Part shown: positions 1 through 10,352 of the stretch, piece by piece
Numbering within the stretch: position 1 is the stretch's first letter
Layout: every line of letters starts with the position of its first letter
Assembly (NCBI GenBank): GCA_016648135.1
Contig: JADDOH010002276.1
Span: 112,856-176,855, forward strand
Direction of reading: 5' to 3'
DNA: 64,000 nt
Source: Agrypnia vestita
Taxonomy: Eukaryota; Arthropoda; Insecta; Trichoptera; Phryganeidae
Notes under the pieces: model-generated
Databases searched by the model: none
What the model was told of the DNA's origin: nothing
Seen by the model: the letters and a program-made list of their open reading frames with translations, nothing else
Program-made: the position numbers and the translations under genes

Positions 1-1384
1 TATTCCATGTTCGCATTTCTATTTTTTAACTTGTGAATCATAACCCAGTCGAAGAACATATTAACTACAGTAAGTTGTCTACTGATGAACAAATACCATT
101 CCGAGTACTCCTTCACTAACTGAATTTGTTTGCATGCAGAGGAAGTCGAACAAAAGTAGCCTGGGCATTTGGCATGTACCGTTATACTCACCAACAATAA
201 TAATCACATGCTTAACATCAGACATTGTGCAGTGCTGAAGTTAAAATAAATTGCACAGTAATTAAACTAAATATAGCAACACTTGTGATCACACACCACT
301 TGTTAAAAAGGGCTGCATGCGACTACCGTAAACATGGGTACAGCAATCCGCTAAGCAGTAAAATAAATTTTAAATAATCAAACACAGACATCCATATCTT
401 TGAAAATTCGATTGGATAAGAATTACCATACTGTGTTTATTCACAAAAGTGTCGCCGTTTAAACAAATAGTTTTATGAGTAAAAACACAATGTTTCCATT
501 AAATTTTTAATCTCTATAACTTTAACTACCATAAGACAATAATTGTATAATTTTTATTATGATGTTATTTTCACAATCATAAAAATATTGCGTACACACG
601 TTTATTTTAAATTCAAATAAAATTTTCCCAATTAACATTGCAATGTGTCTTTGTTAGCAGCAATTTCAATTTAATTTAAAGCCATGTTAATATATTACGA
701 AATATGTGTACGTTGATTTAAAACATAATTAAACAAATATACAATAAAACAATGTTTTTTTTTATAAACATATTCTTACAACTATGATATTTTAATTATC
801 TCCAATTTAAAAAATTCTGTTTCCGTTGAACTCGTTATTTGTAAAGATATATTCCATGAAAAATATCACCCATCACCAATCGAGATATTGAAAACTTTTA
901 CATATTTTATTAATAAAAATCAGTTCGCTGGATTTTGTATCACATCTAATATCATAACAGGATTCATAAATCTGTAAAATTTGATAGTTTATACATACAT
1001 GGCGTACCCAGAGGTCGGAGGGGTTCCAATTTAGACAAGTCACTAACAGTTCACTTAGGCTTAGTACGAATTCAGTAAAATATAAATAATGGGCTTTAAT
1101 GAGTTTTGGGTCAGTTTTTTAACAATATAAATAAAAATTAAAAAACAAATAAACATTCCGTTGGATAAAAACAAACACAATATATAATACGGTGAATTAT
1201 TGGTGTTTTTTAACCCTTTAGTTCAGATACACATGCAAACAGCGTAATTATCATTAAAATGAACATTTTTGCCAGCTATGTATAGGTTTTTTGTGGGTGG
1301 GATAGACAGATACACAATAGATTATCAAAACTTGATAATATTAAAAAAATGTTCAGGTTGAATCTAGAAAATCTATACAGAATA

Positions 1385-1842
1385 CAGTAGAACCTAGTTA
1401 ATTCAAAATTCAAGGGATCCAAAAAATATTTGAAATTATGCGGAATCTAGTTAATTCAAAATTCAAGGTCCAAAAAATTCGCCAAAAATCGTGGAAAACG
1501 TAAATATTTATTATGTTTATACAAAGATAGCGACATTTCTATTACAAAAGTACCCAATATTGACATATTTGTTGATCTCACTTGCAAAAAAATCTAAATA
1601 TTTTTTTCAATTTTGTAAAATTTCAAAAGAAAATTGAATTATGTGTCCTATAATTTACAGGGCGAGGGACTAAAAATTATTTTGAATTACAAACTACCGA
1701 AGTTTTCGAATTTCGAATTCGGGGTTAATTACCATGAAATTAACATTTTGGAACTTGTGGATTGAAAATTTTCGAAATATGTCAATTTTCGAATTATGGC
1801 AATTTTCGAATTACAGGGGTTTGAATTAACGGAGTTTTACTG
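1385..1842 (+). mobile_element. Short pogo/Tigger-like MITE, CAGTARAACC family
   Basis: The left end reads CAGTAGAACCTAGTTAATTC and the right end is its inverted counterpart (GTTAATTC and CAGTAAAA on the minus strand), with TA at the left insertion point. It is 458 bp long with no ORF. Related copies lie at 15681-16166, 32483-32962 and, in longer form, at 12550-13200, 16721-18455 and 20909-22050. TA targets and CAGTA ends fit the pogo/Tigger branch of Tc1/mariner, which is inference from family knowledge. Confidence 0.75.
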
Positions 1843-2206
1843 TTATTGCATTAGGTTCCTGCTATTGACCAATTTAGGTATCCATTTTAGGTTCACTGTA
1901 TAGGAGCATAGCACGGTCTGAAAATATCCTTTGAAATACAAAACATTTTGCAAGCAACACTCTTGGCAATATTTTACATTACAAATGTCAAAAATCAAAC
2001 TAGGTACTTGAAGCCTTTCAATACTGTGGATTATCAAAAGCTTTGCTCAAAATTAAACTGATTTATTTTTTGTGGTCGATATTTGGACCTGTTGTTTTCT
2101 AAAAGGATTCTAACTATCAGGTGCGTACATTGAAGAATGACTTTTACGCAGCCATATATTTGGAAAAAACTTCTAAATACAATATTTATGTGACAGAATC
2201 GGCCCG

Positions 2207-2854
2207 ATTCTGAAAATAGCAATGTCTGGATCTTTAAGATCTTTATCCCAACATTTAATAGACGATAATAAAAATTAAAAATGTCCAGAGCAGATTTTGG
2301 AATTCTACGGCGCAAATACACTGTATTAAAAGATAATATAAGAAAGATTGTTTCTTTTCATTTCAACGTATACGTATTCATTTCTTCATCCACAGCGTCC
2401 TGATGAAATATTTGGCGTTACCGCGTATTCAAATCTTCCCATCTTAAAATTTGACAGATAACAATTTACATATTTCTCACTCCCTCTATATCTATCTCAC
2501 GTAGAAACTTACAGAAACAAACACCGACGTAAAGATGAGTCTCGTTTATTTTTAATTTTTATTATCGTCTATTAAGTGTTGGGATAAAGATCTCAAAGAT
2601 CCAGACATAACTGTCAAATGTCAAGATGGGAATATTTGAATACGCGGTAACGCCGAATATTCCATCAGGACGCTGTGGATGAAGAAATGAATACGTTTGT
2701 AAAAAACAATCTTTCTTATATCATCTTTTAATACAGTGTACCTATTTGAGCAGTAGAATTCTAAAATCCGCTCTGGACATTTTTAATTTTTATTATCGTC
2801 TATTAAGTGTTGGGATAAAGATCTTAAAGATCCAGACATTGCTATTTTCAGAAT
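2207..2854. repeat. Long inverted repeat, arms about 250 bp
   Basis: Bases about 2207-2464 are repeated in inverse orientation at about 2607-2854; both outer ends read ATTCTGAAAATAGCAATG on their own strand. The roughly 140-bp centre holds a third, partial copy (about 2548-2606) of the segment containing TTATCGTCTATTAAGTGTTG. This looks like a fold-back DNA element. The end motif (TTTTCAGAATACGG) recurs near 41763-41780 and 42871-42886, so the family has other members in the window. Confidence 0.75.
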
Positions 2855-4027
2855 ACGGATGATTATGTATTAAGACATTAAAATCTGAACATATGATAAT
2901 TGTGATGGGAATATTTATCTTTTAATTCGATCTTTTTTTCAAAATACGTGCTTACGTAAATGTCGAGCTGCAATGTTCTGCAGGCCCCTGCTCTAGACAG
3001 CCTGATAGAACATTTTTAAAAAGAATTTATGTAAGCATCCTCACATAAATTATGGCAGATAAAGTCTATGATGAAAGTTCTCAGGTTTTCGCGACCATTC
3101 AGAGAAACATTCGGCATGAGCCCTCTGTTTATTATAATAAATTGGCAAATAGTTATTCTGACACATACTACATATTAGGCTCGCATGCATAGTAAATACG
3201 CCCGCAATCATTTAAAAAAAATTACGTTTGCAAAGTCTTATATGAAATTGATTGTAAATAAAAAACAGATGGTTTCGCATATTTCTAGCGATGAATGGTG
3301 CTTGCAATAGCTGTCCCGCGCGGGTGCAAGGAGCTTGCGGATTTCAAGAAAACCCGGTGCAGCTGAGTACACACCAAAACATTGACATTAATTATAATTT
3401 AATATGTGACAAAATTGACTTGCAGTTAATTATTAGACATTTATTATAATCACACCACACTCAAATATTTATTAAAATTTTACCAACAAATACATACTTA
3501 TAAAAAGAGTAATAATTGTACAATGTTTGCACACCAGGGACCAAGCATTTGGTACGCGTCATAGTGGAGTTTGATGTTTGCGGAAAGTTAACCTTCTTTT
3601 AGCAGCGAATTCAGGTTTTATCCTTGCAGCAAATTGAGGTTTTGAGAACACACAATTTGCGTACACATTAAATGGATAGTCCCTAATAGTACATTACGTA
3701 TAGAAATAAAATTATATTATTTATTGTACTCAATGTGTTGTAATATTATTAACGACCCTAGACCAATGAACACTTTAAAATCTCAAAGCAGTGTCGAAAT
3801 GTAAATATCTTGAATGAAATTCCCGTGCAACTGAAAATAAACTTGCGTAATTCAAATGAAGTTCCTGTTTCTGAAACCAAACCTTTAGCTATAAATTTAA
3901 TAAACAGAAATAAATACATAGTAAATAAAATACAGACATAGTAGATACTAACATAAAAATAAAATAATATCTCCAACTCAATCGTAGGGTAACGATCGCT
4001 TACATATTTAATATTGGCATAAAACAT

Positions 4028-4285
4028 TATATCAACTGCTCCTACGTACAATATCGTAACCCACAAATCGATGATTTTGAATTTTTTGTGTATTTCATAT
4101 GTATTTAATTATATCTTTAATTCCAAGAAAGAAAAAAAATTATAATAAAAAAACATTATTTATTGCAAAATATTTTTTTTTCTTTCTTGGAATTAAAGAT
4201 ATAATTAAATACATATGAAATACACAAAAAACTCAAAATCGTCGATTTGTGGATTACGATATTATACGTAGGAGCCATCGATATA
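4028..4285. repeat. Near-perfect hairpin, arms about 110 bp
   Basis: Bases about 4028-4140 and 4168-4285 are inverted copies: the left arm contains GCTCCTACGTA and TCTTTAATTCCAAGAAAG, and the right arm contains the complements. The loop is only about 25 bp and AT-rich. It lies immediately downstream of the TBC1D22 polyadenylation signal. It may be a MITE, or a hairpin-RNA source if transcribed; no coding content is seen. Confidence 0.75.
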
Positions 4286-4395
4286 TAGATGGGCCGAGCA
4301 CCTTGGTCATCTTTGTTGATGGAAGAAGACGTAATATAAAATAAACCCCAAACAAGATCATGTAATTAAAAATGAAAGAGAAAACTGCACATGTG

Positions 4396-4401
4396 TTTAT
4401 T
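4396..4401 (-). terminator. Polyadenylation signal AATAAA for TBC1D22
   Basis: The minus strand reads AATAAA about 200 bases beyond the TBC1D22 stop codon. It is the nearest canonical signal downstream, so it is the likely 3' end of that transcript. The cleavage site itself cannot be read from sequence. Confidence 0.5.
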
Positions 4402-4599
4402 GGTGAAATAGCATTGATGCTCCGTTGACAAAAACATTTTACGAAACTTACGCAAACACCGTGCACTTAACTTACCTTATAAAACGCATTCCTCACCTGC
4501 CGACTCTTGTCACTATTACCCTGAATACTTCAAACAGCGGTACCATCATTGGGCCCCAGGTGTCAAGGCCGCGGATCCAAACGAAATAATATACCCACG

Positions 4600-5028
4600 T
4601 CATCTTATACCTGCACTCTGAACGGTAGCGCTGTTCTCCGGACTTTGTAAATGATTTGGAGCGTCGGCAAACGCAAATTTGAGTCGGTAAGCTTCGGCTA
4701 CCAGCATTCCGATGTGCGAGTCCTGCCAATTATGCGTCGGTACATTTTGTAAAAGTATCATCAGTCCCTGGAAGTCCTTCTCCTGCATGAGCCGGTCCCG
4801 CCAGTGCAGGAGGAAGGCGGCACACACATAGAGCTGGAAGGTTGCGAAGCCGTCCGACTCGGCCAGGTAGGTGTCCCACAGCCGGATGGTGCAGGGCAGG
4901 GGCAGCTCCCGCGTGAGGAGGTTATTCATCCAGCGGAAGGAGAACTGGAGGTAGTCTACACCGTGGCTCTGGAGATGCTGGTGAAGGGGAAGATCTATTC
5001 GACGGATGAGCTCTTTCAGTTGGTTCAC
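4600..5028 (-). CDS. TBC1D22: TBC1D22 exon 3 (residues 354-495)
   Basis: The acceptor AG lies at 5029-5030 and the stop TGA at 4600-4602. It encodes the C-terminal half of the TBC domain (VNQLKELIRRIDLPLHQHL, then FRWMNNLLTRELPL and DTYLAESDGF) and the family tail FADAPNHL, extended by about 14 residues. The last codons contain CAG|GTATAAG at 4609-4613, which resembles a splice donor, so an alternative C-terminus is possible. Confidence 0.93.
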   Translation of the reverse strand: MNQLKELIRRIDLPLHQHLQSHGVDYLQFSFRWMNNLLTRELPLPCTIRLWDTYLAESDGFATFQLYVCAAFLLHWRDRLMQEKDFQGLMILLQNVPTHNWQDSHIGMLVAEAYRLKFAFADAPNHLQSPENSATVQSAGIR

Positions 5029-8000
5029 CTGAAAGGAATGGATTTTCTAAAATTACAGAAATGACCATTTTATCAGGGAAAGGTGGCGGAGAAATGAAAT
5101 ATGTGTGCCATGGCAGGAATGTGTGGTGTTTTTTCCTCTCTGCGTCACATCGCAAAGAGGAAAACTACGGCACAGTCATATATAGAAAAGTAATCATACA
5201 TGATATTGTAAGGTCACTACAGCTTTCACAATTTTCTATCCATACAAAATATAATGGCCACCAAAATGATGCAGTAAAACTGCATTATTGCAATTTTACA
5301 GTAAAAATTTCACAAGAACTAATCAAACAGGTGAAGAAAAGTTTAGTTTGATAAAATGTACACAAGTTTTATGTTTTACATGTTTGTGAACTAAACAATC
5401 ATACTATAAGTATTTCACCTTATGCTGAATTCCCAATTGTGCAAATATATAATTATCCTGGATGCTGTCCAAAAACTTAGAGAGACACCAGAAAGAGTCG
5501 GCTTCTATGACTTGCTGTTGCTCCTCCGTTAGAGTATTAACCTGCCAGTTATCCAGATCATCTCCGATGGGCACCACTTCTTGCAGGAACACCATAAAAA
5601 ACGGTGTCACTAGATCGTTTATCCCTTGTACGTATCCCGATGCGGGGTGTCTAATTGCCCAGATATACAAAATTCTCTCAAACATCATCTGAACAGTTGT
5701 TTGTTGGAATAGCGCCACCAATGGACTCATTCTTGGAATATCTATGTGTATCTGTCTGTACGTTTCGTCATCTCTTTCCGCTTCGTAGTATTGTTTTACA
5801 AGGTGCCAGTAGTCTAGGCGTTTCCTCTCTAGAACTTCCTTCCGGCGCTCCCCTTTGGCTGGTAGGTACCCGGAAAGTAGACGCCATGTGACTGCCCTTA
5901 TCTGAAAAAAAATAATTTAGATCGGTGACATAATTGGGAAAATCATATTCTAGCGATATAATTTAACGTTGTTTCGTTCACAAAGTGGAAGCTCATAATT
6001 TAAACACTAAATTTTAATCCACATACATTATATTGTTCGGCCATATTGTTATTATTTTTATTGTCAGTTCTAATGTTGCCTCTGAGGATGATAGGTGTCT
6101 CCACTGAAAGCGCTTAGGCCTATATATTATTAATAAATAGTGGATTAAAAATTAGTGTTTAAATTAAATTATTTTGATGTAATTTAAAATGGTATCTTTT
6201 AAAAAATAATCATGGTTAATACAAAATGTTTATGATTTTCATTGAAAGATTTGGCTAAGTAGGCGTAGGCTAAATCCAAGATAATGGTCCCATTGCATAT
6301 ACAACAAAAATGAGTATTTCACTATATTATTGAATGTGCTAATAACAAAATGAAAGATAATTTACGTTTAAATAGTAAGTATTAAATAAGATAAAACACT
6401 TAAAAGTTCCGAAAAATGCACTGCATATTTTGACATTTTATAGGCAATATATGAGGTTAGGTTAGGTTATTAGGTTTGGTTAGGTTAGGTTATTAGGTTT
6501 GGTTAGGTTAGGTTATTAGGTTTGGTTTGTTTAATTTAGATTATGATTATTTTAGTTAGATTAAATTAACAGGACGTTAAATTATATAGTGAAATACATA
6601 CTTATTTTCATTGTATGAACAACGGGACCATAATCTTGGATTATTCCACTTCGTGGTGCATTATTTTAATTTAAAATAAAACATTTTTAAAATTTTAATG
6701 TTCATTATTTTGAATGAATATATAAAATGGTGCCACATTGTGAATTTGAAAAAGTAAAATGGTATCATTTAAAGAATTATATAGATGTCAGCCATGTGTA
6801 GAGTATTTCTTCTAGGTCCAATATTAACATAATGAAAATAAAAATTTGAACAGCTGTTATTTTGAAACACAATGACGGATCAGATTGGTTAATGAACTTT
6901 GCTGAGATAACTACCGAATCAACTTATCAGAAAAGTTTGACTGAAATCTGATAAAAAATGAGGTAGATTACATTACATAAGAAGCTAAAGAAATATGTGA
7001 TACTTAAATTTGAGAGAAACTTTTATTGATTATATGTAATTTCTGTTTATATTAGGAAATATAGTCTTTATATTACCTACTATAAGAATGAATAAAAAAT
7101 AATCCAAGCTAAATCATATCCATAAAAAATAAACTTTTTAAAGGAGGGTGTGGTTTTGAATGTCCTGACCATGATAATAAAAAATTGCATAGAAATTTTT
7201 TGAAAGTTGCATCTTCAGACCGGTCGCGTGCAATGTGAACAAAAAGCATGACTTTTATTTAACTGTATATTTGGGAGAAAAATATCAAAATTAAATATTT
7301 ATCTGGCACAATAATATAAAATATTAAAATCTGAATAAAATGTTAATTTTTGTGATTTGAATATCCCAAGATATAACTCTTATATCGGTTTCTTTTCAAA
7401 ATATATGCTTAGGAAAAAGTCATGCTTCTTGTTCCCACTGCACGCCCCTGCATATTTTGACCCTCTACATATTTTTTTACAGAAGCAAAAAATATAATTT
7501 GGATAGTTAAACAGAGAAACATTTTACATTTGTCAGCTACAAAACAATATTTAAGAATCAAACTTGTGCACATTTACACATCTGGAAAGGTGTTTTCAGC
7601 AAGTTTGTTTATCAATCGAAGAAAAAAACTGTTATCTTCAATTCAATGCACATTATCAACAACTAGCCAATATGTTGACCTCTGAATAAAGATAAAAAAA
7701 TTAAATTATCAACAAAACAGGAGAAAAATCATTATTGAATCTTTTCATATCATTATTGAACCTTTAAATAAATAAATAAATACTTTAGAAGAAGCGATTG
7801 TGAATAAATTACAAAAATAATCACATGGTTGCAAAAGATTACTAGGTCTACATGCATTTGTATATTTCTTCTTCACATACATATATAAAATACTACATTC
7901 TGTTCAAATTTAAGAAAAAAATAAGTAGATCTTAATTACATGTGTGCAATATTCCCCCAATTTCTTTACAGCACTACTACTATTTTTTAAAAATACATTA

Positions 8001-8988
8001 TAAACTGAATACAAATATTCTTGTGAAGCAAACCTTCACAATGGATAAGTAACCTAATAATTTAAATGCTTAGTATAAATATTCTATGCGAGCAAACTCT
8101 GTACCCGTATATACTAGAAAAACATAAGGTTCTTTTTATTTACAAACTGTTTACTGTTTTGTATGAGCATAAAAATTTTAACAAGTGTCTAGCTGAGCTA
8201 AGCTTAAAAAAATATAGATTGTGGCTCCTAACATTTAATTAAAACAGTATCAGTATATTTTTATCATACTGTTAGATACTAAATATCCATTTATAATTTA
8301 TAAAAATATTTTACAACTCCTCAAATGTGTGAATTTGAAACAAAATAAGTGTAAACAAACACTTTTCATTAACTATGGTTAGTAAAGGTAATGATTCAAA
8401 TAAATAACCCACCTTGACCGGCACTCCAGACCAACACAACTGTTTCAACTCATTCAGATCTAGCACTTCGGCCTCCCTCAGCTGGTTAAATCTTTCCAAT
8501 TTGGACTCAAAGTTCTCTTCTTTGGCTGCCAATGTGGGGAACCTGATGGCTCTCGGTCTGCCAGGATAGTGCCTCATCGGAGCCGTGGGTGACGTATGAG
8601 GATTCGAGCGGCTAGGCGAAGATTCCTTTCCCTTCTCGGTCACGACAGCTTCGACTTTCTTAGAAGCCTCCGCCTTCTTTGTGTCACTTTTAATAACACT
8701 CGATTTTGCTTCACTGCGATGAGAATTAATAACGTTCAACGCCGCCGATAGCGATATAACCTTCGATATCTTGGTATCGGCCATTCCACACACGATATCA
8801 TCGTCTCCCGCGTCCCAGGCATCGTTTACAGACTCCTGGAAATCCTGAAAAGATGACGAGCCCGACATAACCTTTCCGAGGCGACCTTCCTTTCGAGGAC
8901 TCAATCTACCAGGCACTGCACGAGTGTTTTTCTTCCAGAAAGAGTTCTTTTGATATTGATCATAATTTTCGCGAACCTTTCCCTCCAT
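4600..8988 (-). CDS. TBC1D22: TBC1 domain family member 22 (Rab GTPase-activating protein), 3 exons
   Basis: This is a complete gene. Exons are 8413-8988, 5419-5901 and 4600-5028, joined by phase-0 GT-AG introns, giving 495 aa; vertebrate TBC1D22 proteins are about 500 aa. The start is the first ATG of the long frame (MEGKVRENYDQYQKNSFW), and the end is TGA at 4600-4602. Residues 1-175 are a low-complexity, Ser/Lys-rich N-terminus. The TBC domain runs from LKQLCWSGVPVK to nearly the C-terminus. The catalytic arginine finger lies in IDIPRMSPL and the glutamine finger in GYVQGINDL, both intact, so it should be an active GAP for a Rab GTPase. Vertebrate TBC1D22A/B bind the Golgi protein ACBD3; a Golgi role here is inferred by homology. 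The gene lies 2.4 kb downstream of, and head to tail with, SANBR. Confidence 0.95.
5419..5901 (-). CDS. TBC1D22: TBC1D22 exon 2 (residues 193-353)
   Basis: The acceptor CAG lies at 5902-5904 and the donor GTGAAA follows AAG at 5419-5421. The exon opens IRAVTWRLLSGYLPAKGE, continuing the TBC domain directly from exon 1. It carries both catalytic fingers, IDIPR and YVQG. An ATG-initiated reading would begin only at MSPLVALFQQ and would miss the first 54 residues of the exon. Confidence 0.93.
5996..6166 (+). repeat. Inverted-repeat element with CTGA-hairpin-GAAA core
   Basis: Arms of about 29 bp (TAATTTAAACACTAAATTTTAATCCAC at 5996 and its inverse ending near 6166) enclose a core at 6078-6119. 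The core reads GCCT, CTGAGGA, a weak stem, GAAA, the palindrome AGCGCT, then AGGC. GCCT and AGGC can pair as stem I of a hammerhead-like fold. The stem II region is poor here, so this copy may be decayed or the resemblance accidental. Confidence 0.4.
6456..6526 (+). repeat. TTAGG-containing minisatellite, 23-bp unit, three copies
   Basis: Three tandem units of TTAGGTTAGGTTATTAGG plus TTTGG. The unit is built from the pentamer TTAGG, which is the common arthropod telomere repeat, with degenerate spacers. It lies inside TBC1D22 intron 1. A similar short AACCTAACC run occurs near 43177-43187. Confidence 0.8.
7226..7446. repeat. Inverted repeat, arms about 30 bp
   Basis: GCGTGCAATGTGAACAAAAAGCATGACT near 7226 pairs with AGTCATGCTTCTTGTTCCCACTGCACGC ending near 7446, with a few mismatches. 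The 150-bp spacer is AT-rich. This is probably the terminal repeats of a small non-autonomous element. Confidence 0.45.
8413..8988 (-). CDS. TBC1D22: TBC1D22 exon 1 (residues 1-192)
   Basis: Starts at the ATG 8986-8988 and ends at GTCAAG, followed by the donor GTGGGT. It encodes the basic, serine-rich N-terminal region, with clusters such as VVTEKGKESSPSRSNP, and the beginning of the TBC domain (ELKQLCWSGVPVK). The phase after the exon is 0. Confidence 0.93.
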
Positions 8989-9319
8989 AACAGACTAACC
9001 CCATTAGCGAAGAACCTGATTAATCAGGAAATCAGTCCATTACAGCGGTGATCTGTCACAGGCACAAAACAATGGACAGTGGCAAAAACAAATTTCCCTC
9101 ACATTTCCCTGTACTGTATTAATTTATTTAAACATGATCACACTGAAAATTTCGGAATATTCACCATAGACAAATAATAATGTATTTTGAAACATATTTA
9201 TCTACGAATAATAGTGGCGCGAAAATACTAATTCAAAATATTTATCAGTACATACTTCCATATCACCAGCCGCGGACTGCTTGTGTTAGTAATTATATGA
9301 TATAATACACATTATTGAT

Positions 9320-10352
9320 AAATGCCTTTTTCTAAACAAATATAAAATATTACTCTGCTATATTTAGTAACCAGATTAAAAAGGCAAGGGATAAATAAAA
9401 TTTAGGCTTGATGTGGAATAGCCAGGGGAAATAGTTTTATTACAAATCAGCATGATTATACCTCACTCAATAGGGGTGAAAATATTAAATACTAATAATA
9501 AAGGTTTAAAATTGAATAATTTAGAATTTTTTTACATTAGGAAGGCGGTGAATAATAGAGTACCTCTCATTAATAACCAAATTAATTTTCCATGTAGCCC
9601 TTTGTTTAATTTAACTTTCACAAAAGATGTGGTAACACCCACTTTAGACCCCGCCCCCTCTCACTCTCTCTTGTTAGATTCCTGAATTGTTCAGTAGGCT
9701 ATAATCAGTGCATGTTTGTCTCTGACAAGATTAACACGCATGTGATCAATAGTGGTGATAGTTTAACAATACTATGGTTGGGGTGTATAGTGTTGTGAAT
9801 ATAGTAGTGTAGTGTTGGTCCTGACGAAGAGACGGGTACGTCTCGAAACCGGTAGACCGTAAATCTGATAGTGGTTTTTACTAAGTTTACCTACTAACTA
9901 ACATTCTGTTATTATGTCTAACCACAAAGTTAATGCTTTAAATATTAATAATAGAATCAACAAAATTCATTATTTATCACACATGTACCATTATCTAATG
10001 TTACACCATGAGCCCAATTTAATTTTACAAAAGATAACTTGCATTTAATATAGAAAAGCATTCAACCATCTTAGCGATCCTTTCTTAATTCTTTCTTCCT
10101 TAGTTTGTTTATTCTTCACCCTAGCATACATACATTTTCCATACACAAACCTAAATGGCTGCATTTCTGGTCTTGTTTTAGGCAAATTCCTATTGGCAAT
10201 AATTACATTCAAAGCATTTGTTTACATTATTTCCTGCCGTCATCCTTTCGATATCTTTGTCAATCATGATTTTATTATTATTATTATTCTTTTTAATCTG
10301 GTTACTAAATATAGCAGAGTAATATTTTATATTTGTTTAGAAAAAGGCATTT
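9320..10352 (+). mobile_element. 1.03-kb element bounded by perfect 64-bp inverted repeats
   Basis: Bases 9320-9383 and 10289-10352 are identical in inverse orientation at all 64 positions (AAATGCCTTTTTCTAAAC at the outer ends). The interior has no convincing ORF. It includes a hammerhead-like motif at 9817-9858. About 150 bp around that motif, and the segment near 9905-9950, are shared with the fold-back element at 25411-25735. Perfect identity of the repeats suggests recent insertion or gene conversion. The class is unknown; retrozyme-like or Penelope-related elements are possible because those carry hammerheads. Confidence 0.7.
9817..9858 (+). ncRNA. Hammerhead-ribozyme-like motif, copy 1
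   Basis: In order: GGTC (stem I), CTGACGA (hammerhead core), one extra A, GAGAC-loop-GTCTC (stem II), GAAA (core), the palindrome ACCGGT (stem III with no loop), GTA as the NUH cleavage triplet, and GACC pairing with GGTC. In known minimal type I hammerheads of retrozymes and Penelope-like elements, stem III is very short and cleavage occurs in dimers. The extra A between core and stem II departs from the consensus, so activity is uncertain. Confidence 0.4.

Larger units (their letters stand above)
1..4395. other. Intergenic region, no gene recognised
   Basis: I see no coding exon here on either strand; the short open frames have no recognisable domain. The content is AT-rich spacer plus a CAGTAGAACC-type MITE (1385-1842), a long inverted repeat (2207-2854) and a hairpin (4028-4285). 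About 1-1384 and 2855-4027 show nothing I can name. The left end of the window is not a gene boundary that I can see. Confidence 0.6.
5902..8412 (-). other. TBC1D22 intron 1, non-coding with repeats
   Basis: A 2.5-kb intron with no coding exon that I can recognise. It contains an inverted-repeat element with a hammerhead-like core (5996-6166), a TTAGG minisatellite (6456-6526) and an inverted repeat around 7226-7446. The rest is AT-rich with no feature. Confidence 0.6.
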
